DNA of 64,000 bases from Owenia fusiformis (Eukaryota > Annelida > Polychaeta > Sabellida > Oweniidae): the NCBI GenBank assembly GCA_903813345.2, contig CAIIXF020000009.1, positions 28,494,740 to 28,558,739 of the forward strand, given 5' to 3'. Positions 25,401 through 37,400 of the stretch are shown one piece after another. The first letter of the stretch is position 1; each line of letters opens with the position of its first letter. Position numbers and translations under genes: made by a program. The notes beneath the pieces are model-generated. The model saw only the letters and a list, made by a program, of their open reading frames with translations, did no database searches and had not been told where the DNA came from.

Positions 25401-28400
25401 AAATTTTTCTGTATTTTCAACTCTTCTTATCTAAACCACATAATTGGACACCCAACTTGGATGATTAAGAGCCCAAGTTTTCATTTTGTAGTTTCAAGTT
25501 ACTGTACTTAACAGTTTATTGATAAGTTGATTTGAAAAACTATTGATACATGTATACTACCACAGTAGGAAACAATGACCTTATCAGATATGAATGATAT
25601 GAAATGTTTCCAAAATCAACCCAGGTACACAAGACAAGAAACAATGTAGATGTAGTAAACCCAAGCACCTGCTGAGTAAGAATGGAGACACATTATTCAC
25701 CAATGGGTTAAACTGTGGCTCAAGAGTCGAATGGAGGTGTAGTAACCAATCTGAACCTGTATATGAAGAACCCATATCATTCCAGAAATGTGTTGATGGA
25801 AAATGGGAGCCAGATTTTCAAGGTCTACCATGGTGTGTGTTTTATACAAGCGGTAAGAACTTTAGTCGGTACAGATATATGACACAAAGTCATCAGTGAG
25901 ACATGGTAACATAAAGTCATCAGTGAGACATAGTAACATAAAGTCATCATTGAGACATGGTAACATAAAGTTGTATATAAGAACAACAGGGTTGTCACGA
26001 TTTATCGATATATCGTATCAATAATTTTCCTCGAGCCTCTTTCCTAAAGTGAATATTTCCAACAATTTGCCAAATAAAAACACTATAATACACACATGGT
26101 TGGTTCAGCATACAAGCTTGTATTTAGATGATCCATGTGAGGAGTATGATAATCGAAAGTTGTGTAAACAAGGGTCTACATGTCTTGTCGATGGTGAGAC
26201 GTCGGATGCAACATGTGGTCCATGTAAACCATACACAACAGGATATTTTTGTGAAGAGAAATCTGGTATGTATTTCAATGTTTTTCTGTTAGAAATGAAT
26301 GAACAATTCTTAGATGTACAGAGAAGAAATTATCTATTCTTGATTTGAAAGATAACATCATAGAGATTAACTTTCCAATTAATATATTGTTTTTTTCAGT
26401 GTCTGCCTTATCATGCTTATTTTCTAAAAAAGCTAAAAACTTCATAAGTTATTAAAGGAAATAACATTTTCCCTAAACACTTTCCAACTTAAGCGTGACT
26501 TTTAAAAATGAAACATAACTTCTTCAACTATACCATTTTATAAGATATCATGGTTCTTTTTAAGATAATGTATTTAGAATAAATAATGATTCATTATAAA
26601 AAATTGTACAAGTTGATTGCAATTTTGTCACGCCTCTCTCAAACCTCTGATTCTAGCTGAAATATTACAGTAATATGTTCTATGCATGTTTCATTTGGCA
26701 AAGCAAATTGTGACTGAATCAAGACATCATTTGTTTGGGAGAAAGAAATGCAACTAATCCATTGTTTTCAGATGAATACTGTAACATTCACTGCAAGAAT
26801 GGCAATTGCACATACCATGAGGATAGTGATTATTTTACATGTGCATGTCATGAAGGTTGGATTGGCTATGGCTGCAGTACAAGTATAGGTACTTGTTTAC
26901 TTTTTCCATTCTGTATATGCCACCTAAGACAAATTCATTTTCCATCTATGGCAATCTTCATCTCTTTCAAGCAATATTTTGTAATAAATACATGTCATAT
27001 TTTGATTATTTGCTTGATTATTTGATTGATATTCTTCAAGTATTTCACTTTATTTGGGCGAATGCCTGTTCATCTTTCAATGATTCTAGAAAGGTGTATT
27101 CCTTAAAAGATCAGTGGTCATCATAACGACAATGACAACATTATGTCTTCAGTATATCACAAAATGTTCACAACAATGATGAAATAAAAATTGGTTATTT
27201 TCAGAAGCAGTATGTGCTTATTATGATGGAGTATCAAGTGGAGGAAAGTTTTGCAAAAATGGTGGAACATGTATGGCAGAATATCATCACTACACTACTG
27301 AAGCTATGTGTTTATGCCCAGAAAATACAACTGGCCATGGATGTGAAACACTATTACAGTGAACAAGATGCACTGTTATAAATACTGTACTACCAGTTAA
27401 TTTCGTGAGTTTTAATTTTGAGAATTTTGAGAAATCACAATTTTGCTTGGTATATGCATAGCTGATCCAAGATTTGTAATTTTATTTCAAAAATACAGAA
27501 AGTGTATATATTGTATAGTGTCCATATTTTTTTAATTCGATAAATATGAATTTCAATAATTTTTTTGCAGGGGATGCATGCATCACTTTTGCAATTGATC
27601 CTTAAATGGGATAAATAAATCTTCAAAGTTTTCAGAAAATGAGGGTACAAACAGAGTGGTCTATTTGAAAATATACAAATCTCATGATGATATCTGAAAC
27701 AACAATTTTACACTGATATATTAGTCATGCCTCAAATTATACCCATTTGTCACAATCAATTACATGTATATACATTTTTCGTTGGGACAGAATATGGTTG
27801 TTATTACTAGTTTTCATCTATTGACCATATCTAGCCTTAAACTATCGATTATTATTACGATTTTATTATCCTATGTAAAAGTAAATTACTACTTTATCTG
27901 TTTGTGGTTATTAATGAAGCATACAGTTATTGTCCAGTAATAAATCTAAACAGTCTGATTGTTTCAATAATCTCATCATCAATGATGCACAACAAGCTTG
28001 TGCCATTCAATCAAAACATTGTCCATAAAATAACCCTGATATAGGGTAGAAGCATGACTATTTCTTCAAACCAGTTGAAGACTTTGGGTGGGGATCAAAA
28101 AATTTAGAATAAATACAGTAAAACCTGAATATCCAAACACCTTTCTAATCTGAACACCTCCAAATGTGGAATTTTACTAGGTCTCAATTTTGTGATCTCC
28201 CAAAGACTAACATACTGGAAACCCCTGAAATGTGAACACCTGTTAATCCGAATACTTTTGGCTGCTCCCTGAGGCATTCTGGTTTCACTGTTCATATACT
28301 TTTCATACTGTTCAGAGTATTTTCATAGTGCAGAGTTAGAGTTTCGTAGAGTTAATCCAGCAAAGCTTCATTTTTTCAGGAATTCATATTGACCACATAG

Positions 28401-31400
28401 ACACACTTTAATTACTTTAGCAGTGCCAAAGGTGTTCCACTTAGACCGGTTTCACTGTTGTAGTATACTAGACTTAAAAATCATACTTCAAACTATAAAT
28501 GCATTGCTAAAACAATAAATAAACGGTGAACTTTGAAGTGATATTCTTCATTTTTATGACTAAATAACTATTGGATTGCTATATCAATATATAGACCTAT
28601 AAATATATCAATAATATGAAGAAACAAGGTATTCATATGCTACATAAAAAATGCTAACTATAACAATATGTCACAACTCCTTATAATAGTGGTGACATAA
28701 CAATATAACAAGGTCCTAATTATTGGGGGGGGGTGTATGTGAAATACTATCATATAATAGGTACCATATAAAATGATAAGTGTGGTATGCATAAACAAGT
28801 TTCGATACATTTTAGGAGTAAAGAGTAGACCATGAAAATATATTAAACCACACATATGTGTCACTTACTTGCAAGCATCTATGACGAACACAACATCATT
28901 GATCGTAATACTGGTCTCAGCAATATTGGTAGACAAGATGATCTGGAGAAAAATACAGATTTTATATTTATTTATTTATGATAAAGGGATTTGAAACATT
29001 GAAATGTGGGTTATCGATGCCATCTATAGATAAGTAAAAAAACGTATTAACAGACAACAAGGTTAGTAGCCTCAAGAGCTTAATGACTATTTTGCTAGAA
29101 TATTTCACAGCAGATAAGAGTTGAAGTTACAAACGAACCTTTGTTACACCATCAGGAACAGGCATGAACACTTTGTGTTGCTCTTCTCTGGGAATCTGTG
29201 AGTGAAGTGGTAACACGCGGTACTGTGAGCCACCTACATTATCAAATAAACAAAACATTAACCTCCTACCATTTGTAACATTCAACCACTGACTGCCAAA
29301 CAAGAAACACCAACTGCCATCCACAAAAAATTTGGTGACTGTGACATAAAAAAAAGTAAAAAAGACACAGTGATAAATATCACACTATGAAGGGCTATAC
29401 TAAATGGTATCCATGAAATTTACTCTGTAGGCTATGACCAAAACCAAATTTTGAACCAGTAAAAATCTTAAGTTAAACAGATAACTGGTTTTCCTGTAAA
29501 TTTGAAGACAAGATTTATGAGGTACCAAAGGAGTTCCAATTACACAAGTTTTACTGTACTTCATTTTGAAAGCTTACCAAACACTGGGTGCTCTGAGAAG
29601 TGTCTGTGCAAAGCAAATATCAAATTCCAACCAGGTAGGAATATCAAAATGGCCCCAGGGGTGTCCAGACCTTGGATGTACTTTATGAGACCCTGCAAAC
29701 ATGAAAGAACAATTAGAGTCAGTATACCATACATTTGTAACAAGAAAATCCAAGACAGGGGTGAAAGGGAAACGTTCAAGTTGTTAGGAGGGGGAACACA
29801 ATTGATTTCATCATTGATGAATTGAAAATTTTTTAAAATATCAAGAGAAAGAAAAATTGACATTGCTAAATTTTGTTACATCATGGAGGGGAAAAAACCA
29901 TAGTATATTAAAAAGTAAATAAAAAATAAAATTATCTTTGTTTAGTCTAAACTGTTGGCAACTGGACACCATGCCTTAGTTATTTTATTTCATTTTCATA
30001 GGGCTTGAAAAATGTATCCACATTTCGACTTGAAAAAATCCATAAAACACTATATCTCACCTCAATAAGTTCAAAAGACATTTCTTTCTCAGACAGCTGT
30101 GACATTGCGTGCCTTGTCTGTGGCGAATACTCTGGACTGATCATCTGGTTGCAATTTTCCTAAAAAAACCATGAACATTACATATACTTTGTATAATATT
30201 ATAAAATAGTTTTCAAAACACAACGAGTCACTTCGATTTAAACCTGTATTGGTAATATGAGGTCAGATACTATCTAGCAATTGCCAGAGATCATTAGGAC
30301 CAAGTCCTTATCTAGCAAAAACCCAAAGGCTCTTCATCACACTTCATATGTGCTTATTCTCTAACCAGGCATTAGGCCCCAATTATGCAAATCATTCCAA
30401 GAACAATATGCAATTAAATATTAAATAAAACATTTATAAAAGAACATATTAACTGATATGAATGAATGAGACCTTCACAGCATAATAAAGATATAGAAGA
30501 AGACTCAACATTACTCATACCTCAGGCTCGTCATCGCCACCTACAAGCTCATCCCCCTTGTCTTTACGTTTGCGCTGTTGAGGTGGAGGAACAAAGTTCA
30601 GCATCTGGATACAATCTTCAAGGTAATACTCTGAAAACCATTAATATAGTGTGTAGTGTAGTAATTTATGTGGATGTGTACTTTTATACAGACAGTGAAA
30701 CCTGTAAAGTGGAACACCTTTAAAAATGGAACACCTCTGTTAGTGGTACACTTCAAAGTCCAAATTGACTTTTTAGAGGTACCAAAGGTGTTCCACTCAG
30801 GTTTTAGTGTACATAGAGAATGAAAAAGATTTTTTTACTTTATGGGAGATGATGATTTTATTTATTTATTTATTTATTATTATGCTTATTATTATTCATA
30901 GTACAAAAACATTGAAGTCGTTAACCATACTTTCTGCCTATATCTAAAGTTTAATCTTAGTAAACTGCTGACAGTCTGGACTTCTCTGCCGACTCCTGAA
31001 TACATGTTATTCAAAGTACATGGAATCAAGTTCATGAAAAATAAGAGCAAGGGACATAATGGCTTAATAAAATACTCTGGGTCATTGTCAAGGATGAAGT
31101 GTTTGTGCCCTTTATGATCTATTGCTCCACCCCCTTTTAACTCACCTTGTACCGGATGTGTACGTCCATATACTTCCACCGTCTGGGTGAGGCCAAAATA
31201 ATCAGCAAACAATGATGTGTCAATCGTAGCTGACATAAGAACCAATCGCATCCCAGGGTAGGCATTCACCATATCACGTAATACAACGAGAATAAAGTCA
31301 GTCTAAAAGGAACAGATGATCTTGTTAAAGTGAAACTAACAGGAAACAATGAAACAAGATATTAACATGACAAAATGTCACCACCTTGTAAGTTGTGCTA

Positions 31401-34400
31401 ATGAACATCAAAATGAGGCACCTAGTTCCCAGTAATACAAGTTTTAAAAACAGGGACTCAAAGGCAGATCAATGATAGTAAGTCTCAAAAATAATGGAAT
31501 TTGACAAATAATCTAACAGCTCCGTATCTCAATTCCATGTAAGCTATTGAGTGAAATGCTCCATGGGACCATCTGTCAACATGGTTACAAAGCAATAAAT
31601 TTTATCTTATTTATTTATATTCTCAACATGTTTATTGTACGGCACTTACATTGAGATCTCTCTCGTGTATTTCATCCACTATGACATGAGACACACCACG
31701 GAGACCTCCTTCCAGTTTACGCAGCAATGTCCCTAAAACATACAAGAAAACGTCATATAATAGAGTAAATTGTTTCAACTAAACATCACGTACATTTGAT
31801 GACAGTGTATTCATGAGGTCAGATACTATCTAGCAATTGCCAAAAATCATTAGGAGTAATTCCTTATATAGCAAAAACCCAAAGGTTCTTCATCATACCT
31901 CATGTATTCTTATTCTCTGATGATGCGTAATGTTTTCAACACGCTAGATGCACTAGACTAATACCATTACTATACATGGTTCATCATAAGGATTTTAAGG
32001 CTAAAACTGAATTGAGTTATCACATGCTAAAAACTCGCTGACCAGTTGGCCTAAAGATCAGAAGTCACTGGTTCCAGGCTTAATAGGGCCTGCTTTTATA
32101 CTGTACCATACTATTGCATAATTTATTCGTATTTTCACCAAGATCAAGCAACTTCTTACTATGTCTGTTAATCAAAAAAAAGTTCTATGAAAAATGATTT
32201 CTTACATGTTCCACATTTAAAGAACATGTCGAGAATGTTTTCGAATTTCCGAGATTCTTACCCACTGTACAATAGAGAATCCCACCATATGGTCTTGGTA
32301 ATGCAGATTCAAATCTGACGCTGTAACCACAACCCATCCCCAACTCTTCAGCCCTTTCTTCAGCTACACGTTCTGCTATAGACACTGCACTGATTCTACG
32401 AGGCTAAAACATAAACATGAATTAAAATGAACATCGACAAATAAGTATGTTCACGGGTGTTAAGCCACGATGATACCATGAGCACATGCTTTGAGAATCT
32501 GCATTGTTTGAACCTACCACCCAGCTCACTTATACATCAAGACCCGTTACACAGTCATGATACCGCCGAGCAAGCTCATTGCATCATCGGGTCTGCTTTA
32601 CCCCCGTGTATGTTATACATTGTGGATTGTTCCTTGCACAGTTCTACTAAGGTTCTGTTGTAAAGAGCAATGAATGAAGGATGAGAGTAAACAAACAAAC
32701 AAACTTACACTAAATGTTTGAACAATGAGTTTTGAACATTGATAATAGCTATGATTCATGATTAATTTAGATCATTTCAAGGCTGGTACAATGAAGAATG
32801 AACTACTATTAATTTCTTTTTCAATATTCAATGTCGCCATTTTATATATCGTAATATCACAAACCTGAGTGACTATGATATTGCACTGTGAGCCCCTCCC
32901 TTGTTCTATGTACTGGTCCAGTATGAACTGAGGGATCTGTGTAGTTTTCCCACTACCTGTCTCTCCTCGTATCATAACCACAGGGTTCTTTTCTATCGCC
33001 TGTAGGAGTTGTTCTTTAGATGCGTTCACTGGCAACTCAAGTCTACCCTCAAGCATCTAGAAAATGCAGTTAAAGAATTAATTCCAAAGGGTTTAATAAG
33101 TGTATTTGTAGAAGGGGGTAAAAGCCTGTTTTGCACTTTTGTAACATGGCATTTTCTTGAATTAATAAGGTTTATCAATAAATCGGTATTGAAGATTCTG
33201 TTCTGAAGGGGAGGTTTAGGCCAAAACAAAATGAATTCCATTTTTGAAAGACGTTTTTTATTGTTGGATAGGGAAACTAGGCAACATTTAGTAGCCCTAT
33301 ATTTATTGTGCATTTAAGAATATAGATCTATATGAAGTATGACAAAGATTATTCATAAAATTTCAAAATCTCCCAATTACCTTTTTATATTTATCATCAT
33401 TTTGTGTTTTCATCCTAAGGCCTTCTTGTAGATCTCTACTAATGTCCTCCATGCTGGCCTAAAATATTAATACACATATGTAACCAATTAGTTTGAATGT
33501 TTCTTTAATAGTTAAGTTGTACAGTATTAGTAGTATGTCTTCTTCTTTGACACAACTTTCGCCTATTTTTGAATTCTGGTTATAACTGATAAATTCTTGA
33601 GTTTACATTTAAGGACAATGATCATATTGAATCATATAAGTCTGGGACTTACAAAAGCCATTGGTCCCTCATCAATGTTACAGGCTGTCCATGGGTTCCA
33701 ATTAGGCTGAGGGGGTGACCAGGGTACAACACTTCCACTAGCCTGGCTATGGGACTGTTCAAACTCATTCACTTTACGACCAATCAGTAGAGACTGAGCC
33801 TGCGTGGGATCTGGATTCTAAAACAGATTCACACGATTTGTGCTATGGTAAAAGAAATCGTCAAAAACCTGTACGCTTTGTAACTTCTCTGTAGGTCTCT
33901 GTCAATAGCTTCATCATTAAAACATAAAATGCAACTGGAGTCGAGGTTTACTGTTGGGGAGTGACTTGTATTGAGGCCTGTTTCCTGAATTCTGATTGGT
34001 GAAAAAAGATGAGGTCAGATACTATCTAGCAATTGCCATATATCATTAGGACCAAATCCTTATATAGCAAAAACCCAAGGTTATTCATCATACCTCATAC
34101 ATTGAATATATTATTTTATCAACATTAATAAAGACCATGTTGTGACGGGGCTGTTAAAATCTTACCCTTGGGACTGGTTGGATCTCAAATTCATTGAGAA
34201 CTTCATCTATTTGTCCTCCAATTTCTGGACTTATAGCAACTTCATAAGGTGGAAGCTGAAAGTATATATCAATCACTATAATTAACCATACAAAATGAAA
34301 TTACAATGTAACCAAAAAAAATTAATAAAAAGACTTCAAATCATGTATGATACATCGGACTGCATTTCATTCCTATTCTTTACAATAAACTATATTCTTG

Positions 34401-37400
34401 GCATGTTTCTTTTTGTGGCTAATATTCTTGAAAAATTATATTTTCTCATGGGCTTTCTCACCTCTTCACGGTCTTTCTTCTTGCTTACGCCTGTGTATGG
34501 TTCAATGACTTTGAAGTGGTAAAGCTGTCTAACAAGGGACAAGGCACACGATTTAGAGGCAACCTGTTTGTTGGAGCCATGTTCCCTTGCATGGATATCT
34601 AGAATTAAGAGAAACAAATCGTCTTAAACTACTTAGCATGTCTTGTGTAAGGCAAGAGAACTGAAATGAGGTGGAGTGATTGAGTAACAAGGGGCCATTT
34701 TTATATAGTTTTTAATTCACACATAGCTAGGCAAGGCATGTCAGATTCCAGCCAATCCGAACACAGTCATCATCAAGCAAACTGATGTACTAGTTACAAT
34801 AAATAAGGGCTACTTATAAAAGAAATCATCTTTCCATTCCATGAGGTCAGATACTATCTAGCAATTGCCATAGATCATTAGGAGTAATTCCTTATATAGC
34901 AAAAACCCAAAGGTCTTCATCATACCTCAAGATGGAAAGTAAAGAAACCAACTAGACTCACTCGATATATAAATTCCTGTAATTGTACTTACTTCTGTTC
35001 AATTTACGTACAAAGAACCCCATTTCTGCAATGAAACTCCTGGAAAAAATAATAATTGAAAATCAAGTTATTTTTTATTTTCCAGGGGAAGTCTTGCATC
35101 AAGTCCAAGAGTACCCCCCCCCACACACACACACACATCTCATACACAACTGGGGGGGCATATTATGGGGTACAAGAGGTTTGATGCAACACTATCCACG
35201 CTTTTATTATATGGTTTGAATCAGATATGATTTATGTGGTAAAATAACATAATTATTAATTTTGACTTTAATATTTATAATTCCGAATATACATGTAGAA
35301 AGTGTAGACAGTTTATAAGGAGTGTATTTTACTGATGATTTCACCTGAAAATATTTTCATGAGACTAAGTTGACACTTCAATGAGAGAAACACCTGTCTG
35401 AAGTCAAACACCTCCGTAAAACTTCTGCCTTATATTTTCAGCTCTTACAGTTAATCTATCTCACTGTCATAACATTTCAAAAATCACTGTTTATCAAGGT
35501 TATTGCAAATTCTAATTTTAAACATTATTAGGAATACTTGAATGCTGCTCTTGAAAATGAGGTCAGATACTATCTAGCAATTGCCATATATCATTAGGAC
35601 CACGTCCTTTTATAGCAAAAACCCAAGGTTATTCATCATACCTCATACCTTCAAAACATTTTCAAAATGTCTGTACTTAATGTTTTTGCTAAGGTAGGAC
35701 TTATGAAATGTATAATCCTATTGCTACAACTGCAAATACTTGTAGGTCTCAAGATTGTTCAACTTGGACCACCTTAAATAGCACTACCGTATATGTAAGT
35801 GATATCTCTTGGGTCCCAACCAATTGAGTAAATCATAAAGATGTTTGACTCAGACAGGTTTACTATACTCAACAACTTACCATAGCTTACAAGTTGCACA
35901 AATGTGTCTTCGTCATGAGTAACCAAACACATGTCAAGCCCAACATCAACGTAGTCTTGGGGTACACCTGCTTGTCAAAAATGATACCAACACTATTACG
36001 TTTTTGAATATACTTTCCTGAATAGGTTGTGTTGACTATGATATGCATGTGTTTTACATAAAACATTTGTGAATACACATGCATATATAGTCAAAACATT
36101 TCAGTATTTTCATAGACGATGCAAGACTCCCTGGTGCGACTTGCATTGACTTCTGGGTTACAAAAGCACAGCATAAGCTACAAAGGCGAGATATACTAAC
36201 TCAAACAAGTATACCATGCTTTGTTTTCAATAACTGTGATGTGTGTTAGGTATCATTTTTGACTTTGACCAACTATGAATAATTTTGAATGTCATCCTCT
36301 GATCATTCCCATAATACAACAGAAATCAATCCCATGATGCTTTCAAACCAATAGCATCATGGGATTGAATTCCTCCTTCAGCCCTGGAGTAAACCAAGTA
36401 GTCAGAGGGTGACATTCATAAACTATATATTTGGGATAAAAAATTATTCCTTTTTTCGTTTTAAGTTACTGGATTACAATCTTCTTTGGTCAAACAAGGT
36501 TACCCCAAGACTACTGTAGTATATTTTCCCAAATATGATTTCAGTTATCATATCAATATGACAAATGTTAATTCTAGCATACTTCAAATCTAGCCAGTCA
36601 ATACACTCTATGACAAACTCTATTTGGAGTAATGCTTAAGATTACCTTAACACCAGCTTTACAACATTAAAAGCAACTCACACTATTTAAGTAAAATGCT
36701 TAAGGAAAAAAATATATTGTATCAAATACAATTTTAGCTACTCTTGGTAATTTGAAGTTTATGGAATTTTACCAAAATATTGGAAAGGGATTCCATCAAA
36801 ACACTGTCTTCTTTTGAAAGATGTCATTCATGTCATTGTTTATGTTTACAAGTAAAATGCAGTTAATTTTGCAACCTTTGCTATATTCCAATGGTTTATA
36901 TTCACAGGGTTTACCATTTTTCACAATAGCAGTCAGTTACAGTGCACAACTTAGCAAAATGTTTTTCATTTTAATGTAAGGGTATATGTTCCGCCAAAAC
37001 CAAAGAAATCGAATTTTTGAATGATGCTGATTCAATGACCCTATGAGCTTACTTGTTGTGATCTGGGCCCACTGTGTTATACTTATAGTCAGCCTTAACC
37101 TTAATGCTTTGTAGGAACTGATGCAGCCGACTCTTGGCATTCTCCAGTGTCCAGTTGCCATGGATATCAGCATTGAAATCTGTATCCTCAGACTAGTTGG
37201 AAAAAAATAAACAAATTGCCTCAATATGCATCAATGAGTAAATGACTCCCTATCAAGTTTGAGAAGGTTAGGAGCGTAAACAACAATTTTCTGATTTTTA
37301 GAAGTCTACATAAATTGATTATTTAGTAGTTTAACAAACCATTTGTACAAAATTAAGTAAAATACTCAACATTCAGAGCTCAATCGAGGGAAGATAGTAG

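Larger units (their letters stand above)
27363..28868. other. Spacer between gene C and the DHX9 motif V exon
   Basis: No further exon was recognised. It contains the gene C polyA signal (27614-27619) and a pogo/Tigger-like MITE (28115-28290), with another end of the same family near 28428-28457 (GTGTTCCACTTAGACCGGTTTCACTG type). Confidence 0.55.

Noticed and set aside
29502-29863. 107- and 100-codon frames on the two strands
   Set aside because: The minus frame contains the true DHX9 exon 29692-29578 plus intron read-through; the plus frame is its shadow.
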